NCBI GenBank assembly: GCA_029582165.1
Contig: CM055883.1
Span: 22,842,001-22,906,000, forward strand
Origin: Portulaca oleracea
Taxonomy: Eukaryota; Streptophyta; Magnoliopsida; Caryophyllales; Portulacaceae
Direction: 5' to 3'
Length of the DNA stretch: 64,000 nucleotides
Shown here: in pieces, positions 48,403 through 60,400 of the stretch
How the letters are laid out: each line of letters begins with the position of its first letter
Position numbering within the stretch: position 1 is the stretch's first letter
The notes under the pieces: model-generated
What the model was told of the DNA's origin: nothing
Seen by the model: the letters and a program-made list of their open reading frames with translations, nothing else
The model's database searches: none
Translations under genes and position numbers: made by a program

Positions 48403-51400
48403 GGAAAATTTGGTGAGATCTTCCATTAACAAAATTTTTTACAATTATACTCTAGGCGTACTCGGAGGGATCCAATTCGTCCTGCCCAAAGATAGTCGAA
48501 CACCATCAAAAGCAAACCAAAAACAAAACAAAGACTGTATTTACAAGAGTCTTAAGATTACATCATTAACCACCATTCGCCTAATATAGACAGGGTCTCT
48601 GCAACCGTTGTAAAAACTCTATAATTAAGCTCCAACCAACAATAGTAACAACACAACAGTGCTACTAAGCCTGAGTCTCACACCACCCGAAGTGTAACTG
48701 GGTAACCAATCATTCCGAGTAATAGCATCCAAAGAGAGGTGCTCAAAACAAAGGAGAAAACTTGTTGAGTTAACTCACAATAAAAAGTAGATGCTCATTT
48801 GTTTCGGCATCCGCTTTGCATAAGAAACAATGATTTGCCAAATTGATCCCAAACTTTTGATGCCGATCTAAAGTAAGCAGCCTCCTGTGACAAGTAAGCC
48901 AAGCAGCAAATGAAAATTTTCTGACCTTATGCTTACTCCAAGCAGTTTAAACTATCTCACAGGAGAGGCATGCTCACGAAAAGCAGAATAACAATCGAAG
49001 ATCTTATAATGACCTCTAGCAGACTAGAGCTGTTGGATAAGAGGATAAAGCTCGTCTCATACCTTAAGTAATTGCCTCCAACACCAACTCATATTCTGCT
49101 TTAACGTACACTCCAACTGGCAATGAAGATAAATATGGTGTACTCACTTCACCCATAAGGCTTCCTTATTTTCAATAACTTGCTAAACCAATTTACCCAA
49201 CGCAGCTGAATTCCAAACATGGATATCCCTAATATTAAGACTCCCCTCATTATTAGGTAAACAACAAGTAGACCACAAAATCCGGGGAGCTTTAGCAGTG
49301 TCACCCTACAGAAATGAGCAAATAACTTGACAATTTTATCTAGAACACCTTTTGGCAGAGTAAAGATCTGGGACCAATAAGTATGGATAGCCAAAAGAAT
49401 GCTATTGATTAGCTAAACCCTCCCAGCATAAGTCAACTTGCGGACAACCCACCCTCGAAGACGTTTAGTCATGTTATTCAATAACACAACACAATCATTA
49501 CGATTAAGATGGAAAGGTTTAACCGGGACACCCAAGTAGCGGAAAGGCAACTCACCTTTAGTAAAACCAGTAGCTTGAATGAGCTGAGATTTCAAAGTAG
49601 AAGGGGTGCCAATGATGATAATACTTGACTTGGCAGATTTGTTGGGAACCAAATTGGAGCAAGTAGGGAAGTGGTCCAAAGCTCCTTGCAAGAGAGAAAC
49701 GCTTGTGCTATCTCCATGACAAAAGAGCAACAGACCATCTACAAATTATAGGTGAGCAAGCTCCAAAGGTTTACACATATGGTGGAAAGTAAAAGAAGGA
49801 TCGCAAGTAGCCTCCTGGATCGCATGACCCAAATACTCCATCACAATCACAAACAAAAGTGGGGACATGGGGTCTCCTTGCCACAATCCTCTACCACTTC
49901 TAAAGTATCCAAAAGATTTACCATTGAACCCCATAGAGAAACAAACCGATGAGACACTCGCCATGATCCAAGAAACAAATTGTAAATGGAAATTAAGGGG
50001 AAGGAACAAATTTTCTAAGAATGATGAATCCACCGTATCATAAGTCTTTTGAATATCAATCTTCATTAAACAACTCAGCTTAACCCCTTTACAATTATAA
50101 AATCTTACCTAATCTTTTGTAATAAGAGTACTATAGATGATCGAGCAGTAAGCGATGAAGGCAGACTGTTTACCATCAACTATCATAGGGAGAACTTTCA
50201 AGCGAGCACATATGACTCTGGATATGACCTTATAGAGAATATTACAACATAAAATAGGGCGAAGATCACAGACTTCTGGGTTACTCACTTTGTGAACAAG
50301 GGAGAGGAGAGTAGAATTAATCTCCCCTAGAAGTATGTGAGTCTGAAAGAAATGTTAGACTGCATGTACAACCTTAGAGCCTAATACATGCCAAGCCTTC
50401 TTGTAAAATGTAGCATTGTAACCATCCGGCTCACGACTCTTTTTACCATCCACTGAAAAATTATCTTTCTTATCTCTTCTGTGGCAGGAGGTTGTACCAA
50501 CAACTCTTGATGTTCCTTAAACAAAACCCTCCATTGATGAATAAGACTCCACTTGGTCTTGCCCAAACAATGCTTCTTCGCAAAAAAAGTCTCAAAACGC
50601 ATGGCTAGGTAATTTCCAATCTATTCTTCCTCACTTAGATAATCACCATTTTGATTTTTAATACTTAGAATCTTGTTCTTGTATTGTTGAGATTTCAGCA
50701 AAGAAAAGAAAAAGGTTGAGTTTTGGCCCCAAACTTCAACCAATTAGCCTTCTTTGTCTCAACAACTTAGTAGCATCATCCAAATCCTTCAAATATTGGG
50801 CCTTTAGTTTAGATGAATGGGATAATAATGCATGGTCCTCCCTATTGGAATGAAGCTGATCTTGGATTGCGAACAAAGCAGCATACACAGTCTGTGTGCC
50901 CGAGTATATATGTCTTTGTAATTGTCTCTGTGAAGCCGTTTTAAAGGAACCTTTAATTTCCTCAGCTTCTGTACCGGAGTGAACATATGAGTACCAGGAC
51001 CTGTTGAGTCTCCAAACCTTGTCTGACAATAGAAAGGAAATCCTCATTATTCGCCCACATGTCGCAGAACACGAAGTGTTTATGGGGGCAAGAAGATCTC
51101 CCCTAAGACACATGTGTAAAGGACAGTGATTTGAGATACCTTCTACCATGACCCTGTAGAAAATCTTATTAAAAGACTCAATACAGTTCCATTAGCTATT
51201 ACCTTCTCAATTAAAAAAGAAATCCTTGCATTGTGCCAAGTGAATTTGCTCCCAATAGAACGAACTTCAACTAGTTGATCGTCCTGGATGAATTCTTGAA
51301 AGTCTTGTATACCCTCGGCCGAAACCTCCACACCTCCCCCACGATCATCCAGATATAAAAAGGTTAAAAGTTCCCAGCAATTGTCCACGGGCCAACATAA

Positions 51401-54400
51401 GAATCAACAGTTCTAGTAAGCTCAGTCCAAAGCATCAAACGATCACCTATATCATTAGCACCATAAGAAAAAGTGATATAAAGGGTTGCCTGACCTTTTC
51501 TTACTCTGTAGTGAATGAATTGTTCATGAATATGCAGGCTTCGAACATTAATAGAGGATTTCCAAAGGACCCACATTCTGCTACTTCTCATTCATGTGGC
51601 ATTATGAATAAGGTTCCATTGAGCACCAATATTAGCTTTTACCAAATCACAATTCGAACCCAACACCTTTGTTTCAATCAGACCAACAAGCTCCACTTTA
51701 TTCATAAACAAGAAGTGTTTAACACCATCTTATTTTAGAGGGCATTCAATCCTCTCACATTCCAAACAATGAAGCTATCCGTTCTCCACCAAAGGTGAAG
51801 TGGCATGACCCTCATCCACACCCTAACATACCTCCTGGATTGGTGGAAGTTGGACTTGCACTGAACCAACCAACACATCCATTGAACTTAGAGGAATGTT
51901 AGGCCTAGAAGGTTTTTTAGGCACTTCTTGGTTGGTAGTAGGATGGACATGAGGAACACTTCCGGTTTGCTTCTCCTAAGGCTGAGGAGCCTGACTTGAT
52001 GTGTTCTTCTCCTTGGCAACGCATTTCTGCTTTCCTTTCCTGTGCGACAATTCTCAGTGTGGTGCCTAAACATTTTACATTCAGAACACACAGGCTTCCA
52101 TTTATACTCGATTTGTTAGACACAAACATAACACCATTTAGGAAAGGTGAATTAAGTTAGGAAGGAACGATTCAATGCTAGTGAGAGAAGGGGATCGTGA
52201 AATGCCGTTAAAATACAAATGCAGTGATGTTGATGGAAGCTTCGGTAATTGGCAATAGGGAGTGAAGGGAGTAAACCAAGATGAGGGTGTAAGTGAGCTA
52301 GCTTTGTTGGTCAAGGGTTTAGGAAACACCAAGGAGAAAACTAAGTGGAGAGTGGGTTTTTGGAAACCCGGAATTACTAACATGATCATTTGGGCTTGAG
52401 GTAAACTTGGGGCCTTTCAATTTGGGAGTTAATTCTTTTAGGGACCCAATGATGTTTAGAAAGTTAGAATATGTAATCAAGGTCATCTAAAGACCAAGGA
52501 TGGGGATAGGCAATTTAGGTGTCATATTTGACTTTTCTTTTTCAAGAGGGTCTTGGCCTTTTATTTTTGTTGCCTCAAAGCCTACATTTCTCATATTGAA
52601 GACCTTGAATTCCAAAGTTACCGACAACTACTTTTAAGCTCAATTTGGACGAGATTTGAAGGAGAAATGGGGGAAATGAAGTTAATGCGCAGGTGGTACT
52701 TTCTTTTGTCTTCTAGCTAAATGATCCATATTTTATGGAGCGGGTAGATTCGGAGAATAGTAACCGAAGTGGGTCCAAGCTCAACTAACCAAGCTGGGGT
52801 TACATTATGGAAGCTAACTTTCGATTATCTTGGAGCGAAGGGCATTTTGGTCATCTCACATCGGGTGACTTTCGCAAACTTGAAGACCAAGGTAGGCCAA
52901 GAGCATGAAGAAGCAACGCACACGACCGCATCACTTTGTCACACAGTCATTGTCTCATCCATGAGGATCAAGGCCAAGTGAAGAGAAGAGGACACGAGCA
53001 TGTCATTGGTCCAGACGACCGTGACCCTACTCCAGAAGAGTGGTCACGACTGTGTCACAAATGACACGACCGTCACCCCCTGGCTACTACGTACCCCCTT
53101 CTCCAAGGCACCAGGGACACGACCATGTCACCCATTTGACACGATTGTGACCCCCGTCCAGAAGGGAGGACACGAGCGTGCCATATGGCCAACACGGTTT
53201 TGTCATCCTCGGTTCAGCTTGTTGCGCAAGACACCCTTCTCCTTCAATAAGCATGTATCTCTTTTCATTCGTATGGAACTTTGAAAGACTTTAGACTTGG
53301 ATGTTGAATGAAGGATTGAAAGGGTATTTTGAGACCCATTAAATCTCTATCCAAGCTTAATCCTTTGAATGTGTTGGTGCTTGTTGTTACTCTTTGCAAG
53401 TGAGTTGGTGAATCTTTACACTCTTTTGGGTGGGTTGTTTGGAAAATCAAGGAAGAACTGTTGGTGTTAATCTGTAAGCATTCAACCTTATGATTCTTAG
53501 GCTACTTGGGTGAGTTCCAACTCTTTTAAAGTAGTCATATCTTTATTTTAGATAAAACATCCCAGAAACAGGAGTCATTATATCTTGAGTTCTGTTTGGG
53601 TGTTTATTGGCTCAGTCTCACTGTTGGAGGATTTAGTGGAGGATCTAGGGCGTTAGCCCGAAGCCCATAGAGAGAGTCAAAAGCCTATAGCACTGCAGGA
53701 AGACCAAGGTCTCGATAATTGAAGATAGGAAAAAGACAGAGGAAATGGCTACGCTCTTTCTCGCTGTTGTTCCTCAAACACTGACACTGAGATAGCAAGG
53801 AGTATATCTACCGTTTGATTATGCAAAATCCATGATTAATCTATGTTTCTTTTGAGTTTTCTCTTTGCAATCCCTGTTCAGTTTGGATGGATTTCCCTTT
53901 TGTATGTTGATCAACATTTTAAGCTAGATGATCAACTATTGTGATCTAAGTTTGTTTATGATAAATCCCTCCCTTTCTCTTTCACATTCATCTTTAAACA
54001 CAAAAATTCGCAAAAAATACTCTTAAATTGTTTGTCCAATTTCGGATTGGATTGCTAGAGTTTGTTTCAAGAGTTTAATCCATGAACTGTTTGAATCACT
54101 ATATTTTACGTGTTTTAGAGTGGAATCGGTTCAGTCTTGTTGATTTGATTTCCTCTCTCCTATTTCTTTTCTTTGATTCTACATCCATTAGAATTGAGTG
54201 GGTGAAATATACATCAATAGTGAGAGATTCTTAATTCATATCATTGACAAAAGAAAGACAAAAAATTACTCGGAGGTACCATAATATTTGGGAAAACTAT
54301 TTTTCGGTACCCCAACTTTTCAAAACTAATTTTGAGGTACCCTTACTTTTTGGGTTAGTAATTATTTGGTGCTTTTCCGGCCATTAATTTTATTAAGTGT

Positions 54401-57400
54401 CCGAAATACCCTCATTCTTCTTCTTCAAGGGTATTTCTTCAAGAAGGGAAGAACATGGGCATTTTGGTCACTTAATAAAATTAATGGTTGGAAAAGTACC
54501 AAACAATTACTAACCCAAAAAGTAAGGGTACCTCGAAATTAGTTTTGAAAAGTTGGGGTACCAGAAAAACATTTCACCAAAAGTTAGGGTACCTCAGAGT
54601 AATTTTTTGAAAGATTATAGGTTATTGTTTTTTCTTTTTTTTTCCCGGACAGAATGTCTCTGGTAGATTGGTTCGTAGTTTCATTTCTGTACGACTACAC
54701 GAGCATAATACAAGCAGATTGTAATTATGTTCCCTTTTGTTCCAGTACTGATGAAAAACTCTGGTATTAGAAATTTCTGTGAAAAGTTGCTTCATCCAAA
54801 TTCATAGTTTTGCCAGGTTCGAAATGTAGTGCATATTTTTCTTTTATTTGATGGACATTCTTTTCAAAATATACAGGTCCAACTTTACGAGAACATGTTG
54901 AACGGTATAGTGGTCAGGCGGAGGGTACAATTAGCTTAAAGGAAAGAGGGAGATTTGTTCCCACTGGAAGGGTTATGGAGATGAGGAGTAAATTGATCAA
55001 ATTCATGGTGGATCATATATACCCCATGGAGAATGCATTCTACGAGCTAGCGTACTCTCCCTCTCGTTGGACTGTTCACCCTGCTGAGGAAAAACTAAAG
55101 GAGCTGGCAAAGAAAGAGGGCCTATGGAATTTGTTCATTCCTGTATGTATCTTCTGCCTTTTTTAGTTTTCGTATGTTCTATTTATGTTTTCCATGAATG
55201 CAGGGAAAAATGGTTGGCAATAACTTCTTCATGTTAGGTCATCCATTAAGAACATTTGCACATCTAAAGAATGGGCTGTAGGATGCTTACCGTCTGATCT
55301 TGCTTCATTTCCTATGATTGGGCAGTCTTTGCTCGTGCTAGAAAGCGCTTTTGATGGCAAATGTGATAGCCATCCGGGCGATGGGCATGTTCGAAACAGG
55401 CGGGGCTCTCAAATCTTGAATATGGACACCTCTGTGAGATCATGGGCCGTTCTGTTTGGGCTCCTCAGATATTTAATTGTGGGGCACCGGATACTGGCAA
55501 TATGGAGGTATAAGTTTATAACAATGTATACAATTTGTATTTTGTTGACATTAGTGAGCTTCATGCTTTGGCTTTGAAGGCTCCATTGGTTTTATTTGTT
55601 CAGCATTAGGTACTGCAGTCATTTGTCTCTTGTTTGTGATTGATCAACTCTAAGGTTCTGTCATCTATGTATTGGAGCTTAAGGCTAGCCATGAGAGCTA
55701 TGCCTAAGCACAACCCTAAGCCTAAATACATTTCCTACTGCATAAAATGCTATCTTAGAAATTTTTCACCTTGGGGATTCATAGTATGACCATGGAAGAG
55801 AAGTTTTATGCTCTAATGAAAATCTATGAAAAAGAGAGGTCTTAAAGATCCTTTTTGAGAAAGCATCTTGCAAAGTCCGTGAAACATAGAGAAACTAACG
55901 TCGAGGTCCACCTAACCCTCTCATGGTTCATCCTCATAATCTAGTGAGAGTGATGAGGAAGATAACCTATGTTGAGATTGTAGTGAGGAGAATTGAAACG
56001 GTGTAAGAAAAAGGATCAAGAAACCATCAAGTTCAATTTGACATTCTAGAGTTCGAAGGCAGTCTAGTTGATGATGAGTTTTTGCTATAGTTGAGGATCG
56101 TGTATGGAGTCTTTGAGTGTAAGGAGATTAAGGTTGGCAAAATCCTTGATTGCCGATCTTTGGAAGAACTACACAATGTAGTGGGGCATGATAAAGAATT
56201 TATAGCTCAACAATACAATACAATGCTATACTTGCAAGACAAGCAACTTATCACCCAGTCTTCGCAACTCTTATCCTAGCACCCCATAAACTTCTATCTC
56301 GAGCTTTGTCCTCCGAAAAGCTAAGGAATATGAAATCGTGTTTAGGCCCTGTTTGGCAACCAGCTGGTAGTTGGTAGCTGTTAGCTGTTAGCTTGTAGCT
56401 GTGAGCTGATAGCTATTTGGATTAACTGTTTGACTTTAGTTGTTTGGGTTAGCTGGTTGCAGGACAAGTGTTTGGTGAAGTAGCTTTTTGTGAAAAGCTA
56501 TCTCAAAAAGCTTCATCAAGTAGCTTTTTGAAAACTAGCTTGTTGGGTCCAAGAAGCTAATATAAAAGGTTACTTACCGAACACCTCAAGTAGCTTTTTA
56601 ACCTTGGTCAAAAAGCTAAAGGCTATCCAAAAAGCTAAAAGCTACCTAAAAAGCTACCCAAAAAGTTGGGTAGCCAAACACCACCTTAATCACTTTTAGA
56701 CTCTTCTTTTGTCTCCTGACCTCTTTTACACTCTGGAAAAGTGACACTTTCACAACTCCTTTTGGAAGCATCCACTTCCCTTCTCCACACATGACCAATC
56801 CATCTTAGTTTAGTCTTTTTCATTTTGTCCTGGATGGGTGCCAACTTCTAGTCATCCTTTTCTTTGTGACCTAAATCTTATTAATTTTGGTCTCTTCTTG
56901 ATAGGCTAATATTTTGCCCCATGTAACAATGTTGGTCTAATAACTCTAGGGGACACTTAACTTTAACTAGTTTTTTCTCGTAATAACAGCTCGGAATATA
57001 GTTATTAAACTTTGATCCGGATCTTACAATTCTATATCCCCAAAAATTTCATTAGTCCAACTCCCAGTAGAATCTTAAATTACTCAGGATCATACAATCC
57101 TATTCATTTACAAATATCAGGCACTAGAATCGTAATACGATTCAAGGATCCTATGAACCGATCATGATCCTACTGAAACTAGGTAATAATTTCATAACTT
57201 ATTAGCTTCAACAATGTATTATGTCAATACAACTTTCTATAAACATTATCTACTAAAACATAATTTAGCAAATTTCTTCATTCTTAGAGAATATTTGATA
57301 AAGTATTAATTATTATGACATTCCGAAGGATTTATATAATTTGAACTTGCTAGTCTTATGCCAAATATTTCAAACTTTTCAAATACAAGGTAATACTTTG

Positions 57401-60400
57401 AATTTATGGAGGGATTGGATTCTAGTGCACCATAACTGAGTGTGGATCACTCTAACTTGGTAGCTTTGTGAATTGGCAGTGATGAATGTGCATATGACTG
57501 CATAGCAACAGTACTCTAAACTCGGTTGTGGTACACTACAATTAAACCCCCAAAAGTTTAGATTATCTCCTTGTATTTTGGAAGTCTAGATTATTTGGCA
57601 TGGACATGCCAAAACTCTGATTATTCAAGTCCAATTTTCGTATGCTATTTCTTTAACGATTTCAACAATGTGTTAGAACCTTATGATCATCCATTCAATT
57701 ATGCAAGCTCAATTATAATGAACTCTCATTGATCTTAACTATGATCCCTATTGTAACAACCTTACTTGGAAACATTCTTCCATTTTTTCCAACCTACCCT
57801 GATTCTATGGTTAGTGTCGTCGTGGATGTCTCCTTGTTATCTTATACAATCAAGCCTAGGGTCTATTGTGGACATGCACTTATTTCAAAGAATCTCTTCC
57901 CTAATGACCGCTTTAAATAAACAGTTTGAGGTGCGTACACACTACATTTATGATCTCTTCCCTAATCACGAATTCACGATTAATAATCATGATGCGGTTG
58001 TCGTTCACCTCTGTTACTTGATATGAAAATTGCTTTTCGACCAAAATTCTTACTTTATTCTAATCGATAGATATCGTGAGTGCCACAACTTCATCTGGTC
58101 TATTTCCTTAGATTTTGGTCCAACTTATTGGCTCTTTAGGTTATGTTGACCTTTTATCTCTTAAAGTCTTAACTAGTGCCATAGATGTTTCACTATTGAC
58201 AAGATGATATATTAAAAATTATGGTTCATGATGTATTTGATATAATTGTGGGCTTTCTTTGTTTCTGTTGAGAGGGAGGCTTTCATTTGTTTGTTATCGT
58301 TGCATGAGTTTTGCGATAAAACTAAATGAACACAATTTTAGTGTTGCGTGATATAGTTTTAGAGGAATGAAGAAAGATATCAAAAGGATGGCTTAAATTT
58401 AATTTTCTTCATAGGTGTATGGATACTCAACATCTCATTTGTAACAACAATTAGTTATGAACAAACATACAAAGTTTACCCATTAGTGGGTACTAGTTTT
58501 TTGCCCATTCTTTCAAATGAGTGTCGATTCAGGTAGACGAATACAAATGTAAATAATATAAATGAAAAAATGACAAATATTAAAAAATATGACGTAAGTA
58601 GATACTAAATATGAATCCACACAATGTAGTAAGTTGTGAGGGGAAAAGAATTTATAGTGGGTCGTTGCCAAAACATAATGGAATGCAAAGGAAAAACACC
58701 AATGTAACAAATTTTTAATTTGAGATTAATAAGTGAAATAAAATCATTATTAAATTGTGACAATCTCTCACTGAACAGTACTCCCTCCGTTCCATATTAA
58801 TTGACATATTTCAAATTTTTTCACATACCAATGTTTAACTAAAAAAAACTAACCATATGATTAAATAGCATTGTTTTCCAAGGTGTTTTTTAGGATACCA
58901 AGGTGTAAGTAGTGAGAGAATGTGATTAATAATAGCTTTTATTAATTGAAAAAGTAAAAAGTTAACATAGTTATTATAGTTAAAATTAAGTATTGGAAAA
59001 TGAAAAATGACAATTATTTTGGAACAAAAAAAGTTAGTTTATGTGTCAATTAATATGGAACGGAGGGGGTACTTTATAAGAGGAAGGTTGCCTACATCTG
59101 GATCTCTCAACCCGGGCGCAAGCGTGTTGTCCATAAAAGTTTGTTGACATTGTTTTATTATTCTGTTCTTTTGTCAGGTTAGGTTCAGGTTAAGTTAGTT
59201 AAGTTAGGATAGGAAAGGATAGGATATGTTTGAGTTAAGTTAGTTATTGGGTGGAAATATTTTATTAATAAAATTTGAATATTTTGGGGAAAATAAATGA
59301 AAAAGTTATAGGTGTTGGAAAAGTAGATTGATTTGAGATTAAAATAATATTATTTGAATTTCTTTTTGATTTAAAAAGTTATTTTTGGTTTGGGTGTTTT
59401 TTAGGGAATTGGGTTAGGTTATGTACGGATAAGTTAAGTTAAGTTAGGTTAGGTTAGTTAAGTTTAACACAACAAAAGAATATAACATATCTTTAAATAT
59501 GATATGGAGAATCCAAATGTAGATTTTTTTTCTTTAAACGGAGGTGGCGCTGGCAAAAATTCGGGTCCGGGTAAATTCGGGTCAGACAAATTCGGACAAT
59601 GCGAAAATTCGGACGAGAAATTCATGTCCGGACCCGGTTTTATTTCGGGTCTAACCGGGTCGAACAATTCGGACGAGGCTAAAATCGGGTTCGGACAATA
59701 GAAAAAAGAGGAATTTTATGTCCGAATATTCGGTCAATTCGGTCAATATCAAAATTCGGACGAAAAATCTATGTCCAGACCCGGTTTTTCCCTGGTCGGA
59801 CAATTCGGGTAATTCGGGTCGGACAAAATTTTAAGTTGGTTAGAAGGCCTGCTTAAAAGTAGAAATTTTAAAAGTAGAAATTTTAAGTTGGCTAATAAGT
59901 GTTTGATGTGTCCTGGGAGCAAGAGTTAGTCAACCAATGTTTTAAGTTGTTGGTGGGTCTCCACTACATGACATTTGCCTTTTCTTTTTAATGGGTTCAG
60001 TTGGGTATAACCTCAATTTGTTAAGATATTTTACAAGTGGATTAATCAACATTAGCTTGAATTTGGCCTTAGAAAGTCTGACCTTAGGTTGCCTCAATTT
60101 GGTTTGAGGATTTGTTACGTGTCTCCCTTCATGATTTCGACTTTCAAAGGCTCTTAATTGAATGGTTAGTAGGGTTGAATTTGTTGCTGTTGTCCAATGT
60201 TCATTAATTGGTAAGTGGGGCCGTAGAGGGCCTGGAGGCTGTTGCTCAATGCTTCTTAGGAATGCAGTAGGGGAAATATTAATTAAAAGACTATTAAATC
60301 GAATGATCGTAATTCCATGATGACTTAGTGTCCTTGTCGTAGCTTCTTTCTAGTCCTTTATTCTTTAAAAGGTTGAAGTTCTGACTTCTCCTTGAACTAA

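Noticed and set aside
48199..48589. Open frames rich in Tyr-Ile
   Set aside because: They run through an (AT)n microsatellite.
55314..55577. Separate 87-codon gene
   Set aside because: It is the out-of-frame reading of the damaged IBR3 exon 11.
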